Notes: generated by a model not told the origin, from the letters alone. 64,000 nucleotides of DNA from Calliopum simillimum (GCA_951812925.1 OX638368.1:73008422-73072421); one strand, 5' to 3'; shown: positions 11,766 through 24,076, counted from the stretch's first letter. Made by a program: numbers and translations.

Positions 11766-12647
11766 ACCTACAAATTGCACTCCACAGGTTACCTCATACA
11801 ACTTTTTTAAAATTATTTACCACGAATCTATTATATCATGAAGATATTCAATAGAAACCGGTTTTTTGGCATTTTAAGGGTTTTCTTGGAATATCTTCTA
11901 AACGGTTACTTCTATGTGTACACATGTCGCTTATTTTTTGTAGATCTTGTAATTCTCTATAAATTTGGTCCCATTACTTTTTATCGTAGTACTTACCAAT
12001 TCGCAGATATCCTTAAAAAACCAGTAATTTCGAAGCCTTAACGGTTATTCAAGAATATTTTTAAGGTCATGAGCCGTTCGAAAAAAAAAATTTTGTACGG
12101 TATATAGAAAAATAAAATATCTTTCAAACGGCATTTTAATTTTGTTTGTACAACTTCTCATTGAAGAGGTATTGCAATTTAAAAAGTAAGATATTTTAAT
12201 ATGAACTCATTGGTAGTATTTCATATCATAACTGTTAACAACTTTTTATATTGGGTGATCTCCTAAACTAGAAATCGTACGCAAATACTTTTAACGTACT
12301 TTTGTAGGAAATTTTCTGTGCTACAAAATTGGAGACCAACATTTTTCTGTAAAAGTTAGCATTAGCGAGATATTTGCAAAAAACTGATTTTAGCGACCTT
12401 TGAGCCTTAATAACTTTTTATGCGCACACGACTTTGCAATGGACTTTTCACAGTTTGTGTATCATGCATAAATAAAGACAACTCCGGTGAAAAATTTCCA
12501 CTGGAAATTTTTTCGCAGAAAATGTCTTATTTTCCTGGGCTAATATACAAACTTAAGAAACCTTCTTCAACGCTAAAAATATGTTGAAAAGCGAATAGCA
12601 AAATTGTAGCGGTAACAGTAGGGTTTAAAACATAGCAGAAAGCGATC

Positions 12648-12663
12648 GTCCAATATATTGGAC
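12648..12663. repeat. 16-bp palindrome, copy 4
   Basis: GTCCAATATATTGGAC again, five bases inside the right terminal repeat of the enclosing element. Its placement next to the end suggests a protein-binding site for mobilisation, by analogy with sub-terminal sites of other DNA transposons. Confidence 0.9.
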
Positions 12664-12679
12664 AAAATCACGGAAAGGG

Positions 12680-13965
12680 ATATTATAAGAATTTTAACGT
12701 AAAAAAAGGCATAAAATTAGGGTTTTCGATTTTGGCTCAAAAGTTATTAACAATATAGTGACGCCGTGCAAATTTTTTTAGTAGTAGAGAAAAGCAAGGC
12801 TTCTTTCGAAAAAAGTACATAAGGCATAAAACGCTAAATGAATACGTGTTAGTTTTTCTATATGTAATTTTTTATTTTATTTTTTGGACCAATTTTTAAA
12901 AAATTATACCTAATATAAAAAAAAAAAATCAAATGTATTCTTAAGATGATTGTAAGCATTTTATGCTTTACACACTTTTTTCGTACATATGATGCATTGC
13001 TTTTCTCTTAAGAATACATTTGATTTTTTTTTTATATTAGGTATAATTTTAAAAATTGGTCCAAAAAATAAAATAAAAAATTATAGAAAAACTAACACGT
13101 ATCCATTTTGCGTTTTATGCCTTATGTACTTTTTTCGAAAGAAGCCTTGCTTTTCTACTACTAAAAAAAACTTGCACGGCGTCAAAAACTTGCACGGCGT
13201 CACTATATTGTTAATAACTTTTGAACCAATATCGAATACCCTAATTTTATGCCTTTTTTTACGTTTAAATTCTTATAAGGCTCACTTGAGAAATTTTTAG
13301 CCAGGTACTAGTTTTAGAATGAGAATTTTTAGAAGTTAACGATTTAATTTGACATATTGCAATATAATTTAAAAAACAAATGCACCTCACAAATACGGGA
13401 CAAATAGGGGACACAAAATAAAATACAAAATATTTGTAGGTCCCGTGTTTCTCAAAAAAATTCCGGGGACAGATAGCCGAAATACAGAACTGTCCCCGGA
13501 AATACAGAACTGTCCCCGGAAATACTGGACGTTTGGTCACCGTTTTAATGGCTAACCTTATTTTGTTCAGCCAGATGATTCCATAGGAATGGTTTCCGAG
13601 AAAATCTCTTGACGAACTAATTGGGCTAGTTTTGAGCTTAATTTTATTCATATTAATGTACCGGTAAAGTCTTAGCTGTATGATTATTAATTTATAAATT
13701 GCTATTATATATTATATATATATATTATATATCTTATACAAAATTTAAATAAAAATAAAGCGTACAATCAGAATTATTATGCAAAATATTTGAAAACATT
13801 TTACGCTTAAATTAAGGCTAACGTGAAAAAGCGTTCATTAAAAAGCAAAAAATTTGAATACCTTTTAGACTTAAATCTTAATTAGCTTTATCTAATGTGA
13901 CAAATATATAAGCTTCATTATAAAGCGAAACACACAAATCAATATAAGAATCAAAATCAAATCTA
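12680..13965. mobile_element. LFB segment d with its palindromic centre
   Basis: A near-perfect palindrome of about 295 bp per arm is centred near 12976: 'gtattcttaag' at 12935-12945 mirrors 'cttaagaatac' at 13007-13017, and 'atagtgacgccgtgcaa' near 12755 mirrors 'ttgcacggcgtcactat' near 13190. One ~20-bp block, 'aacttgcacggcgtc', is tandemly doubled at 13167-13201. The right arm continues through the 'tgtccccggaaatac' block (also doubled, 13490-13525) to 'attaagg' and 'aagcgaaacac'. It holds the empty sites for DINE D6 (seven T at 13254-13260) and the Transib-like pair (CGCCG at 12762-12766). Confidence 0.75.
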
Positions 13966-14034
13966 ATCAAAATCCTATCTGTTCCTTTTGCAAAGTTATG
14001 CTTTTTTTTTCATTTACACACACATATTTTCAAA

Positions 14035-14523
14035 TATTTTCAGAGATACGAAAAATTTCGGTTGGAGGGGGCATGGCACTGCCCATTTTTTTATTGGATA
14101 CTATTTACTCAAGTATTGTTCATATATGTACTAAATCTTATCCTCCTATGTAAAATATTTCCAAAGATGGGATTGATTGATTCCTTATTTTCATATAAAT
14201 AGCGTTTTTCCGACCTTTAACGGCCTGATGACACGGTCAAATATCTTCCGATCGGGACCAAATTTTTTTTGCATGGTATCAATTCTAAAGAGACCAAAAT
14301 AAGAACAGAAAAAATTACGCCTTCTATATCAACTAAGTACTTTAAATTGCTTTAACATTTTTACAGTGCCATATCCTGTTCACTTCACATTACCTGAAAT
14401 TAAATCTTATTCATATGTGTCAAATAGTTTCAGAGATATGACAAATTTGATTTTTTTAGAAGGAGGGGGCGTGACCCCGCCCATTTTTTATTAAAAATTT
14501 TTTTTCCCAGTGCCAATTACATA
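14035..14523. repeat. GC-box tandem units, left part
   Basis: Units share a 'tttcagagatacgaaaaatt' lead followed by 'ggagggggc.tggcactgccc' and a T-rich tract. Starts are near 14038 and 14431, with a related unit at 17210 after the nested insertion. No coding capacity. Confidence 0.5.
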
Positions 14524-14917
14524 TCGATACCTTAGAGCGCTATAGTCCCATCTCCATTTTTCCAATTGTTGGGAAATGCAAAAAGAAGATTTCAAACAGT
14601 GGTTATTTAGGATTGGCTACTATTTTGATATAACAATATATGCAATATTTTTGCCTATAGTATATTTTAACATAATTTAATGTTTTTAACCAATTTTGTA
14701 ATTTCCAAAGGAAATCCCAGCCAATTTATAGTATGTCATTACTTTTGCCCTTATATAGAATTCCACTACTATTGAAATAAACGACGTATTTAGTAGGGTA
14801 AGGTAACCGGCTCTGAGCCGTCACCGGTTGTGGGCCACCCCATGTATTTTTTGACGTTTATAAAATATGACAGATCTGAGTATGAGGTTATGTGTACATC
14901 GACCGTAGACAGTATTA

Positions 14918-15220
14918 TTGCAACACTCAAGTGAAAGAACGCATCTGACCCGCAGCTACAACAAAACAAAAAGAATTGACGAAGAAATTTTCAATAAAGT
15001 AATTTCTGAAGATTATGCGAGTGTGATAAGGCGAAGTGAAATATTGCAAAGAGGTGGGTGTTATGGATTTTTATGCAGTATTTGCGTTAAATTTTCCGAT
15101 TTTATATCGAGTTTGCTCAAAATTTTTCGCCACGAGAATTTTACCAGTCACTTAAGGGATGGCTGCCGTTACCGGTTGTGGGCCACCTTTTGTAATCGGT
15201 TGTGGGTTACCATAAAATAA
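14918..15220 (+). pseudogene. 100-codon frame, possible transposase N-terminus remnant
   Basis: The first ~40 residues (…TRSYNKTKRIDEEIFNKVIS…) are basic then helical-looking, loosely like the helix-turn-helix start of pogo/Tigger-type transposases. The rest is translated repeat sequence, including two translations of the 'ggttgtgggccacc' motif. There is no downstream catalytic domain. This could equally be a chance frame, and I do not assign a function. Confidence 0.2.
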
Positions 15221-15344
15221 ATAAATTGACTTCTGTTAGCTGTCTTTTGGATGAAGTTGGCACCTTGCAAGCCGCTTCACCCAAAAAATCATCAAATCGT
15301 TGCCGAAAGCCAAATTGCGAATCCGATGAGGATGATTAATAACA

Positions 15345-16385
15345 CTATGCAACAGCCAAATCTCCCAGTGAATGCCACTATCCATTTCATATGTAAAATG
15401 GGCTGCTAATTCCGAAAATTGCATTATTTTTTTTTTATTTCGTGTCGTTTTCGAGATATCGGTCATTTTCGGTTTTTGGACCAAAAAAAAAAAGATAGTT
15501 TCATTTAAATATAAATATCTCAAGAACTAATGTTTGTATTCAAATAAGTTCTATGTCATATTAAAGGTAATTAAATTACCTACAAATGATATTCACATCA
15601 CTTTTTGGTTGGTTTGTTAGTTTCGGCGAAATAAATTGATTTCTAAAAAAAACATTTTTTTTTCGAAAAAATTAACAAAAAATCAAAATCAACTGCAGAT
15701 TTATACAAAAAGAAATAACTTTTTATAATTTTTTTTGTTTTTGTATCATAGACTATATATTTGTGAAGAAAATAAGATACCACTTTAATAAATCCATGGA
15801 AAAATGCAAAAGTTGTATACAATTCATTGATAAATTACTAAAATGCGTTTTTGCCTATTTTTTTTCGGTTTTTTTTAGTAAACTGTCGATAATTTGAAAC
15901 TTTTTGTAAAACACATGAGAAAATCCAAAAAATTCTTAAAGTTAGCGTTAAAACAAAATACCCGTGTCTCGTCGTTTTTCTCCAACACGTCAGATTTTTT
16001 TTAATCGATTTTTGAAGTTTTTTAATCCACTGTACATGAAAAAAACAAAATTAACGCATTCTTGTGTTAAATCCATGCAAATTTGAGGTGTATCATGTGT
16101 TCAGTAAACTTATGCAGGATATTACGAGGAATATTTTTGTAGACAATTTTAACCCATTCAAAGATAATTTAATTACCTTTACTATGACATATAATACGTT
16201 TCAATACAAACATTGGTTCTTGAGATATTTGTATATAAATGGAACTATCTTTTTTTTTTGGTCCGAAAACCGAAAATGACCGATATCTCGAGAACGACAC
16301 GAAATAAAAAAAAAAAATAATGCGATTTTCGGAATTAGCAGCCCATTTTACATATAAAATGAATAATGGCATTCTCTGGGGAAAA
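15345..16385. repeat. Inverted repeat inside the nested element
   Basis: Left arm 15345-15595 and right arm about 16148-16385 are mirror images: 'cccattttacatat' near 15391 (as complement) and 16343; 'gatatcggtcattttcgg' near 15455 mirrors 'ccgaaaatgaccgatatc' near 16270. The 550-bp centre includes the repeat shared with 185-392. Confidence 0.7.
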
Positions 16386-17172
16386 AATTTTTACTCATTT
16401 GTTGCATAGTGTAATTTGAAAAAGTAACATTTTCTTGATGTTTTTTCGCCACTAGAGGCTTCATTGATAAATAAATTTTGATAATACATATTTCTTTACT
16501 GTTTTTTTTTCATAATTTTGCATTTGAAGTGGATTTTTCAGGGTGGCCCACAACCGGTTATAAAATTTTGTTTGTCCAAAAATAAACTCTACAAAATTTG
16601 TTAAAAAAATTTTTTGTTGAAAAATTATAGAAAAATTGTTTCTTTTTCGTAACCTACTGCCTATAGCTTTCCATTGGTACCCACAAGTCTGAAAAATAAA
16701 TACTTGAATGCAAGTTACGGGCAAAAAACGAAACCCGGCCCACAACCGGTTACCTTCCCCTACATATTTTGAATTTTTTCCACTAAGATGTCGTAAAGTC
16801 ATGAAACGCGCAGAAAACACGAAAAAAACGATTTTTTTTTTTTTTTAATTTTTGGTTCCGACAAACAAGAGTTGAGCCTAGGGTGTAACCAAATTTGTCC
16901 ACTAAAATGTCGCAAAAAGTCATGAAACGCAAAAAAACAAAGAATTTTTTTTAAAAATTTGACTTATTTGAATATTCAGTGGAGATAGGACAGTAGCGCT
17001 CTTGAAAAAATTACAGTTTGGAGATAGGATTATCGAATATTTTGGTATTTTAGTGGTATTTTGACGTCACACAGTTTTCCACTAAGTAAAGAAGCCCACA
17101 AGGATACCATAACTGCAAAAATCTCAAAATCGCAAAAAGTGGAGATAGGACTATAGCGCTCTAAGGTATCGA

Positions 17173-17508
17173 TATGTACCGAGTCTCATTCCCCTGAGTC
17201 CAATATTTCCAGAGATACAAGAATTTCGGGTCGAGGGGGCGTGGCATCGCCCATTTTTTTATTGGATGCAAATAACTTAAGGATTGTTCATACACATACT
17301 AAATCTCATTCATTTATCTCAAATAGTTTCAAAGATAGGACTGATTCTTGCGATTAAGGCCCCATTTTTCCATATAAATAGCGTTTTTCCGACCTTCAAC
17401 AGCCTTGCGGCACGGTCAAATATTTTCCAATCGGAACCAAAATTTTTATGATTGAAACTTACACCAATAGGAAACTTTTTAGCCCCTGGGAGCAAGGTTT
17501 TTTCATTT
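17173..17508. repeat. GC-box tandem units, right part
   Basis: Continues the array of 14035-14523 after the nested element: 'ccagagatacaagaatttcg', 'gagggggcgtggcatcgccc', then 'atagcgtttttccgacctt', which also occurs near 14200. Confidence 0.5.
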
Positions 17509-18423
17509 TTATACCCTACACCCAGGGTATATTCACTTTGTCCTTCCGTTTGTAACGCATAGAAGGAGGCGTGGCAGATATAGAAAAGTATATATATTCT
17601 TAATCAGCGTCACCTCCTGAGTCGGTATAGGCATGTCCGTCTGTCTGGCTGGCTGGGTGGCTGGCTGTGTGTTGAAATACACTTTTTGGGAAAACTGAGC
17701 AAGATATTTCAATGAAATTTGGTACACTGCCTTCGTCATCAAAGTTAGCTCGGGGGATTGAAAATGAACGAAATCGGTCAATGGACACGCCTACCGCCCA
17801 TACAAAAAATATATTCAAAATGCAATTTTAGGAGTATTTTTCACGACAATGCAACCAAAATACGCATAAATACTAAAAATTGTAAGAGCAAGCTTTGAGA
17901 AAAAACTGGGCAAATTCGGACAAGAGGGCGTGGCACCTCCCATATAAGCAAAAGCTTCAAAACGCTATAGTGAAAGCGTTTTATGAGATAATAGAACCAT
18001 ATTTGACTTAAACACTAAGAATCATAAATGAAAGCTCTCAACAAAAATTGGGTGAAATCGGACAAGAGGGCGTGGCACCTCCCATATGAGCAAAAGCTTC
18101 AAAATGCTATACTGAAAGAGTTTTTTGAGATAATCCAACCAAACTTCACTCAAATACTACAGACTATAAATGCACGCTCTAAGCTAAAACTAGAGGAACT
18201 CGGACAAGAGTCCGTGGCACCTCCTATATATACAAAAACGTCAAAACACTATACTGAAAACGTTTTTCACTCAGACACTAAAATCTATAAATGCAAGCTC
18301 TGAACAAAAACTGGGTGAACTCGGACAAGAGAGCGTAGCACCTCCCATATGAGCAAAATTTTAAAAATACTGCAGTGTAGGGTATTTAATGTTTGGCCAG
18401 GCCAAATTTTACACCCTTACTAG
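17509..18423 (+). mobile_element. DINE-1-like element D2
   Basis: A full-length copy with TTATACCC and CTAG ends and a very short GGCT tract (about 17645-17670). Internal ~145-bp units start near 17920, 18062, 18207 and 18330, the third with 'tccgtggcacc' instead of 'ggcgtggcacc'. Inserted after a T-tract ('tttcattt'). Closely related to D3, D9, D10 and D11 (shared 'cttcgtcatcaaag'). Confidence 0.85.
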
Positions 18424-18655
18424 TTAATTTTAACGATAGGTCTAATGCATATGTATGCATATATACATTTCTTCTTTATGCGGAAGTGAAAAATGTGTGT
18501 GTAAATGAAAAAAAAAGCATAACTTTGCAAAAGGAACAGATAGGATTTTGAATCCAACGAATTTTTCATCAGGAATCAATAATATATCGACACGTACGTA
18601 TTCAGTTTCCCTTGAGATTAAACTCGCACCTGTTACTTATTGAGGCCCAGTGTGA

Positions 18656-19733
18656 GGGGTAAAATATATACTAATTTTTAATTCCTCAATATTTTTTATA
18701 AACAAACTTACCTGCCACCTGGGGTGAAAATTTAAACTTTTTATAAACTTCTCATAAATTCTGTAAAATTGTGGTCATCTAGTAGTGATAATTTTAATTT
18801 TTATTTTCTCAATAATTAAGCTCAAAACTATTTAGCGTACATGGCTGAGATTTAATACAATTTTACAGAATTTATGAAAAATATGTAGAGAAAATAAAGT
18901 TTGAATTTTCACCCCTAGGTGACAGGTAAGGTAATTAAGGCTAACGTGAAAATATATGTATAAGAGTTCATTATAAAGCGAAACAAGCAAAATCAATACA
19001 TGTAAGAATTTATTCAGTTTTTTTTATTCAATCCTGAGGAAACGAAACTATGAGATCCAAATGTCTTTAGTTTTCTCAATATTTTTTTCATAAACTTACC
19101 TGTCACCTACGGGTGAAAATTCAAACTTTATTTTCTGTACATATTTCTCTACATAATTCTGTAAAATTGTATTAAATCTCAGCCATGTACGCTTAATAGT
19201 TTTGAGCTTAATCATTGAGAAAATAAAAATTAAAATTATCACTACTAGATGACCACAATATTACAGAATTTATGAAGAAGTTTATAAAAAGTTTAAATTT
19301 TCACCCCAAGGCAGCAGGTAAGTTTGTTTATAAAAAAAATTGAGGAATTAAAAATTAGTATGTATTTTTACCCCTAGGCGGCCAGGAATACTTAAGATGT
19401 TCGGCACGGATAGTTTTGTTTCCTCAGGGCCATACAATAAAAAAACTGAAGAAATTCTTGTATTGATTTGCGTGTTTCGCTATATAATATGAAGCTATGT
19501 ATATATTTTTCATATTAGCCATAATTTAAGTCTAAGAGATTTTCAAATATTGTGCTTTATAATGAACGCTTTTTCACGTTAGCCTTAAAATTTAAGCCTA
19601 AAACGTTTTCAAATATTTTGCATAATAATTCTGATTGTACGCTTTATTTTTATTTAAATTTTGTATAAGAGCTAGTCAATCGCAATTTATGAATTAATAA
19701 TCATACAGCTAAGACTTTGCCGCTACATTAATA
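18656..19733. mobile_element. LFB fold-back repeat, copy e
   Basis: Modules as in copy a: 'cctgccacctggggtgaaaa' at about 18711 mirrored by 'tttcaccccaaggcagcagg' at about 19299. The left edge follows a 100-bp stretch with no recognised content; the tail ends 'gctacattaata' at H3. Confidence 0.7.
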
Positions 19734-21496
19734 TCTTCTCTTCTTATACGAGATAAAATTGTATGTACTTATGTACATTGTATGTATGTTTGGAACATGC
19801 AAAACTTTTTCTCGAAAACGGCTACAGCGATTTTAATAAAACTTCGGATAATGTTAGACATTAGCATACAATGAAGAATGAGCTAGGCTTGAACTTTGTA
19901 AATGCTCACCAGAGGGCGTGGCATCGCATTAAATTTTAAATTTGACATGGTCATAACTCACAAACCATACAAAGTATTTGAATGAAATTTGGTGAGCGGG
20001 TACGACTTAATAATACATTGCAACAAACAAAAAGCGGGCGGGATCGAAGAAGTGCCACGCCCATTTTCAGCCCTTGAAAATTTTGATTCAATATTACTCG
20101 AAAACGACTCCAACAATTTTGATGAAAATTTAGGAGATGTTACCTCTGCAAACAAGTATGTATTAATATGTGGTGTGCCGTTATATTGAGAAAACTCGTT
20201 GATGGGCGTGGCACCGCCCACAAAAATATTATACGGTATAAAATGAAAACTAAAGCTGTAATCATTCTAAAATTAACTGTGGGGAGCAAATGCAAATGCT
20301 ATAAGGCATCTCTGATTTGAAAATATCGCTGTTGCGCGTGGAACCTCCCGTACAAGCAAAATACGTTAAATGCTATTTCTCGCAAATTTTACAAGGTATT
20401 TTAATGAAATTTAGTATGAAGGCACTGCTTAATTATTCCTTGTAACAAACGAAAAATGAGCGGGATCGAATAAGTGCCACGCCCACTTTTTAACCCTTGA
20501 ACATTTTGATTCAGTATTACTCGAAAACGACTCCGGCAATTTTGATGAAAACTTAGGAGCTATTACCTCTGCAAACAAGTATTAATATGTGATATGCCTT
20601 GTATTGGGAAAACTCGTTGGAGGGCGTGGCACCGCCCACACAAATATAATGCGCTATAAAAAGAAAACTACTAAAGCAATCTTTCTGAATTCAGCTGTGG
20701 AGAGTCTACTTGCTATTAGGCACCTACGACCTGAAAGTAGGCAAAATATCGAAAGTGCGCGTGGAACCTCCCATACAAGTAAAACACATTAAATGCTATT
20801 TCTCGCAAATGATACAACATATTTTGATGAAATTCGGTATGCGGAGCAGGATCAGGAGTATCTAAAACATAAGGAAAAGAAGGCTTTGTTTAATGATTGC
20901 CACGCCCACTTTTTATCAGAACAAAAATTTTGGTTAATAACTCAGGCACAAAAAAAAATGAAATGAACTGTTTAATTCTTATATGCAGTCTTATGTACTT
21001 TTTGACGCTGAATCCGTCTTCATCAGCAGAAATGTCATTATACCTGCAGGATTTCGAAATATCCTTGCTTGAAGTTGATAAAACGCTTTGTTCAGTCTTA
21101 TAGCGTAGCTACAAGAAAAGGTGAAATTCTTTTTTGTTAATAGCTTCGAATCCATTCGGATTTTTCCAATAGGATTCTTATTTTCCTAGTTATGATCTTT
21201 TAAAGATAAGATATTTCAGCCGACATACAAAAGACGAAATATTTTGGATGCGTGGCATATCCCATTAATTTATTTTAGGGCATTTTATTTCACCAAAAAA
21301 AATTTTAGTTTTTGATACTTTTCTATACCATTCGATGCTTTCCGAGTTTTTTCTTATTATTATTCTCATCGGTTAAAGCGTGACTATTGGAGGTGAAAAG
21401 GTACTAGTTTCATAGCAAAAAATAGCTATGAATGAAAACATCGACTAAAATAATAAGATTAGATTGTTGACCGAGCGGGGATCGGTCTCCAGGTAC
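19734..21496 (+). mobile_element. Helitron-like element H3
   Basis: The cleanest uninterrupted copy: TCTTCTCTTC start, hairpin GACCGA/TCGGTC, end GGTAC. It shows the 'gagttttttcttattatt' tract that is split by DINE D1 in H2, giving the empty DINE site at about 21346. The short frames (19989-20189, 20589-20792, 20897-21103) recur in every H copy with drift and lack domains; not genes. Confidence 0.75.
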
Positions 21497-21749
21497 AGAA
21501 TAAAATTAAGCTCAAAACTAGTCAAGAGATTTTCTCGGAAAAAATTTCTATGGAATCATCTGGCTGAACAAAATAAGGTTAGCCATTAATACGGTGACCA
21601 ACCGTCCAGTATTTCCGGGGACAGTTCTGTATTTCGGCTATATTTTTTTGAGGAATACGGGACCTACAAATATTTTGTATTTTAATTTGTGTCTCCTATT
21701 TATCCCGTATTTGTGAGGTGCATTTGTTTTTTTAATTATATTGTATACT
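21497..21749. mobile_element. LFB segment f
   Basis: Same arm as segment c ('accgtccagtatttccgggg', 'tatcccgtatttgtgaggtg'), lacking the 'ctgtccccgg' block. Ends 'attatattgtata', the same breakpoint region as segments c and m. Confidence 0.7.
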
Positions 21750-24066
21750 AGCTTTCTCTGCCCGCTTCGCTAGGCATGTTTGTTTTGTTTTTTGATTCCA
21801 AATAGCTTAGAAGGTATACAGGGATAAAATTTTGATTTACGCCACTGCCACGTCACCAATAAAAATTTAGGTATTTTGAGAAAGTTAATTTCATTTTAAA
21901 CCATCTTAAAAATCGGCAATGGCATAGCTGGAGTGTCCCAGGAAACCATAAATTAAGGCTTGTTGATAGTTTGCCATAGATGTTTTTCCTGTAGTACATC
22001 TAGATATTCTTCGATTTGACTATGAAGCCTTCGGGTGACCTTCGGGAACCATCGGGTATTCCAAAAAACTATCAATTGAAGTTTATTGATAGTTCACCAT
22101 GGATATTTTCCCTCTCGTATACCTAGATGTTCTTCGTTTTGACTATGAAGCCTTTGAGTGACCTTCGGGAACCATCGAGTGTTCCAAAAAACTATCAATT
22201 GAAGTTTATTGATGGTTCACCATGGATTTTTTCCCTCTCGTATACCTAGATATTCTTCGTTTTGACTATGAGGCCTTCGGGTGACCTTCGAACACATTCG
22301 GGTGTCACAAAAAACTATCACTTTAAGCTTGTTGATAGTCCGAAATAGATGTTTTCCCTGTCGTATACCTAGATATTCTTCGTTTTGACTATGAAGCCCT
22401 CGGGTGATCTTCGGCAAACTTCGGGTACTCCAAAAAACTATCAATTAAAACTTTTTGAAAGCTTGCCATAGATATTTTCCCTCTAGTATACCTTGATATT
22501 CTTCGTTTTGACTATTAAGCCTTCGGGTGGTATTCGGAAATCTTCGTGTATAGCATAAAAACATTCCCATACCTAATATATACTCATTTCCAAATTTTCA
22601 GCTTAATTGGATGAATAGTTTCTGAGTGATAATGCTTCAGACAGACACACAGACACACAGTCATTTTTATATATGTATATACAGATAACTAGCCTTCTTT
22701 GCCAGCTCCGCTAGGCATGTTTGTTTTGTTTTTTGATTCCCAATAGCTTAGAAGGTATACAGAGATAAAATTTTGATTTACGCCACTGCCACGTCACCAA
22801 TAAAAATTTAAGTATTTTGAGAAAGTTAATTTCATTTCAAACCATCTTAAAAATTGGCAATGGCATAGCTGGAGTGTCCCAGGAAACCATCAATTAAGGC
22901 TTGTTGATAGTTTGCCTTAGATGTTTTTCCTGTAGTACATCTAGATATTCTTCGTTTTGATTATGAAGCCTTCGGGTGACCTTCGGGAACCATCGGGTGT
23001 TCCAAAAAACTATCAATTGAAGTTTGTTGATGGTTCACCATAGATTTTTTCCCTCTCATATACCTAGATATTCTTCGTTTTGACTATGAAGCCCTCGGGT
23101 GACCTTCGGCAAACTTCGGGTGTTCCAAAAAACTTTCAGTTAAAACTTGTTGAAAGCTTGCCTTAGATATTTTCCCTCTCGGATACCTAGATATTCTACG
23201 TTTTGACTATTAAGCCTTCGGGTGGTCTTCGAAAATCTTCGTGTATAGCATAAAAACATTCCCATACCTAATATATACTCATTTCCAAATTTTCAGCTCA
23301 ATTGGACGAATGGTTTCTGAGTGATAATGCTTCAGACAGACACACAGACACACAGTAATTTTTATATATATAGAAGACTAGCCTTCTTTGCCCGCTCCGC
23401 TAGGCATGTTTGTTTTGTTTTTTGATTCCCAATAGCTTAGAAGGTATACAGGGATAAAATTTTGATTTTCGCCACTGCCACGTCACCAATAAAAATTAAG
23501 GTATTTTGAGAAAGTTAATTTCATTTCAAACCATCTTAAAAATTGGCAATGGCATAGCTGGAGTGTCCCAGGAAACCATCAATTAGGGCTTGGTGATAGT
23601 TTGCCTTAGATGTTTTTCCTGTAGTACATCTAGATATTCTTCGTTTTGACTATGAAGCCTTCGGGTGACCTTCGGGAAGCATCGGGTGTTCCAAAAAACT
23701 ATCAATTGAAGCTTATTGATGGTTCACCATGGATTTTTTTCCTCTCGTATACCTAGATATTCTTCGTTTTGACTATGAAGCCCTCGGGTGACCTTCGGCA
23801 AACTTCGGGTGTTCCAAAAAACTTTCAGTTAAAACTTGTTGAAAGCTTGCCATAGATATTTTCCCTCTCGTATACCTAGATATTCTTCGTTTTGACTATT
23901 AAGCCTTCGGGTGGTCTTCGGAAAACTTCGTGTATTGCATAAAAACATTCCCATACCTAATATATACTCATTTCCAAATTTTCAGCTCAATTGGACGAAT
24001 GGTTTCTGAGTGATAATGCTTCAGACAGACACACAGACACACAGTCATTTTTATATATATAGATAA
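21750..24066. repeat. Three tandem copies of a 0.7-0.9-kb repeat with 120-bp sub-repeats
   Basis: Units start 'actagc.ttct.tgcc.gct' near 21750, 22687 and 23378 and end with 'cagacagacacacagacaca' and a TATATA tail near 22670, 23360 and 24055. Inside each are ~120-bp sub-repeats beginning 'tattcttcgttttgactatg' (near 22010, 22130, 22253, 22376, 22497 in unit 1; three each in units 2 and 3). A minus-strand frame at 22217-22444 is a translation of sub-repeats. The TATA-type tail suggests a retroelement or SINE end; no coding part is present. Confidence 0.6.
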
Positions 24067-24076
24067 GAATTTAAAC

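Larger units (their letters stand above)
11156..12679. mobile_element. TIR element with four GTCCAATATATTGGAC palindromes
   Basis: Perfect 11-bp terminal inverted repeats CCCTTTCCGTG (11156-11166) and CACGGAAAGGG (12669-12679), flanked on both sides by ATAT (11152-11155, 12680-12683), consistent with a 4-bp duplication. The pre-insertion site can be modelled as 'attgtatattataag', and 'attgtatattataa' does occur at 37717-37732. The interior is 1.5 kb without a convincing gene. A minus-strand 73-codon frame at 11440-11661 has an acidic stretch (DHGDDVDDKSED) and several cysteines but no domain I recognise. CCC-starting ends with 4-bp duplications recall piggyBac-like elements, but ATAT is not TTAA, so class is open. 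Confidence 0.65.
14794..16762. mobile_element. Nested TIR element with TAGGG.AAGGTAACCGG ends
   Basis: Left end TAGGGTAAGGTAACCGG and right end CCGGTTACCTTCCCCTA differ at one position. The phrase 'ggttgtgggccacc' recurs near both ends and at 15173-15187, suggesting sub-terminal binding sites. It interrupts copy 2 of the TCGATACC element; copy 1 (near 4530) shows the uninterrupted sequence. The enclosed fold-back and the short frame at 14918-15220 are listed separately. Confidence 0.65.
14524..17172. mobile_element. TIR element with TCGATACC ends, copy 2 (interrupted)
   Basis: Ends identical to the 4274-4976 copy apart from a few substitutions: TCGATACCTTAGAGCGC at the left, GCGCTCTAAGGTATCGA at the right. 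Without the 1.97-kb insertion at 14794-16762 it would be about 680 bp, close to copy 1. The interior shows the same 'ggtgtaaccaaatttgt' and 'gtggagataggacagtagcg' blocks. Flanks are 'attacat' and 'atgtacc'. Confidence 0.75.
13970..18548. mobile_element. Composite element with 56-bp terminal inverted repeats
   Basis: AAATCCTATCTGTTCC plus 'ttttgcaaagttatgc', a T-run and 'catttacacacacat' at the left is mirrored almost perfectly at 18493-18548. The interior holds non-coding units with 'gagggggcgtggcatcgccc', then a large nested insertion (14524-17172) and DINE D2. Stripping both leaves about 1.0 kb of its own sequence. No gene and no clear target duplication. Confidence 0.6.

Noticed and set aside
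13690..13740. TATATA run as possible promoter or origin
   Set aside because: Simple AT microsatellite inside an LFB arm; no transcription unit next to it.
22217..22444. 75-codon minus-strand frame with repeated HSQNEEYLGIR
   Set aside because: It is the translation of consecutive 120-bp sub-repeats, whose length is near a multiple of three only by chance; broken in the other units.
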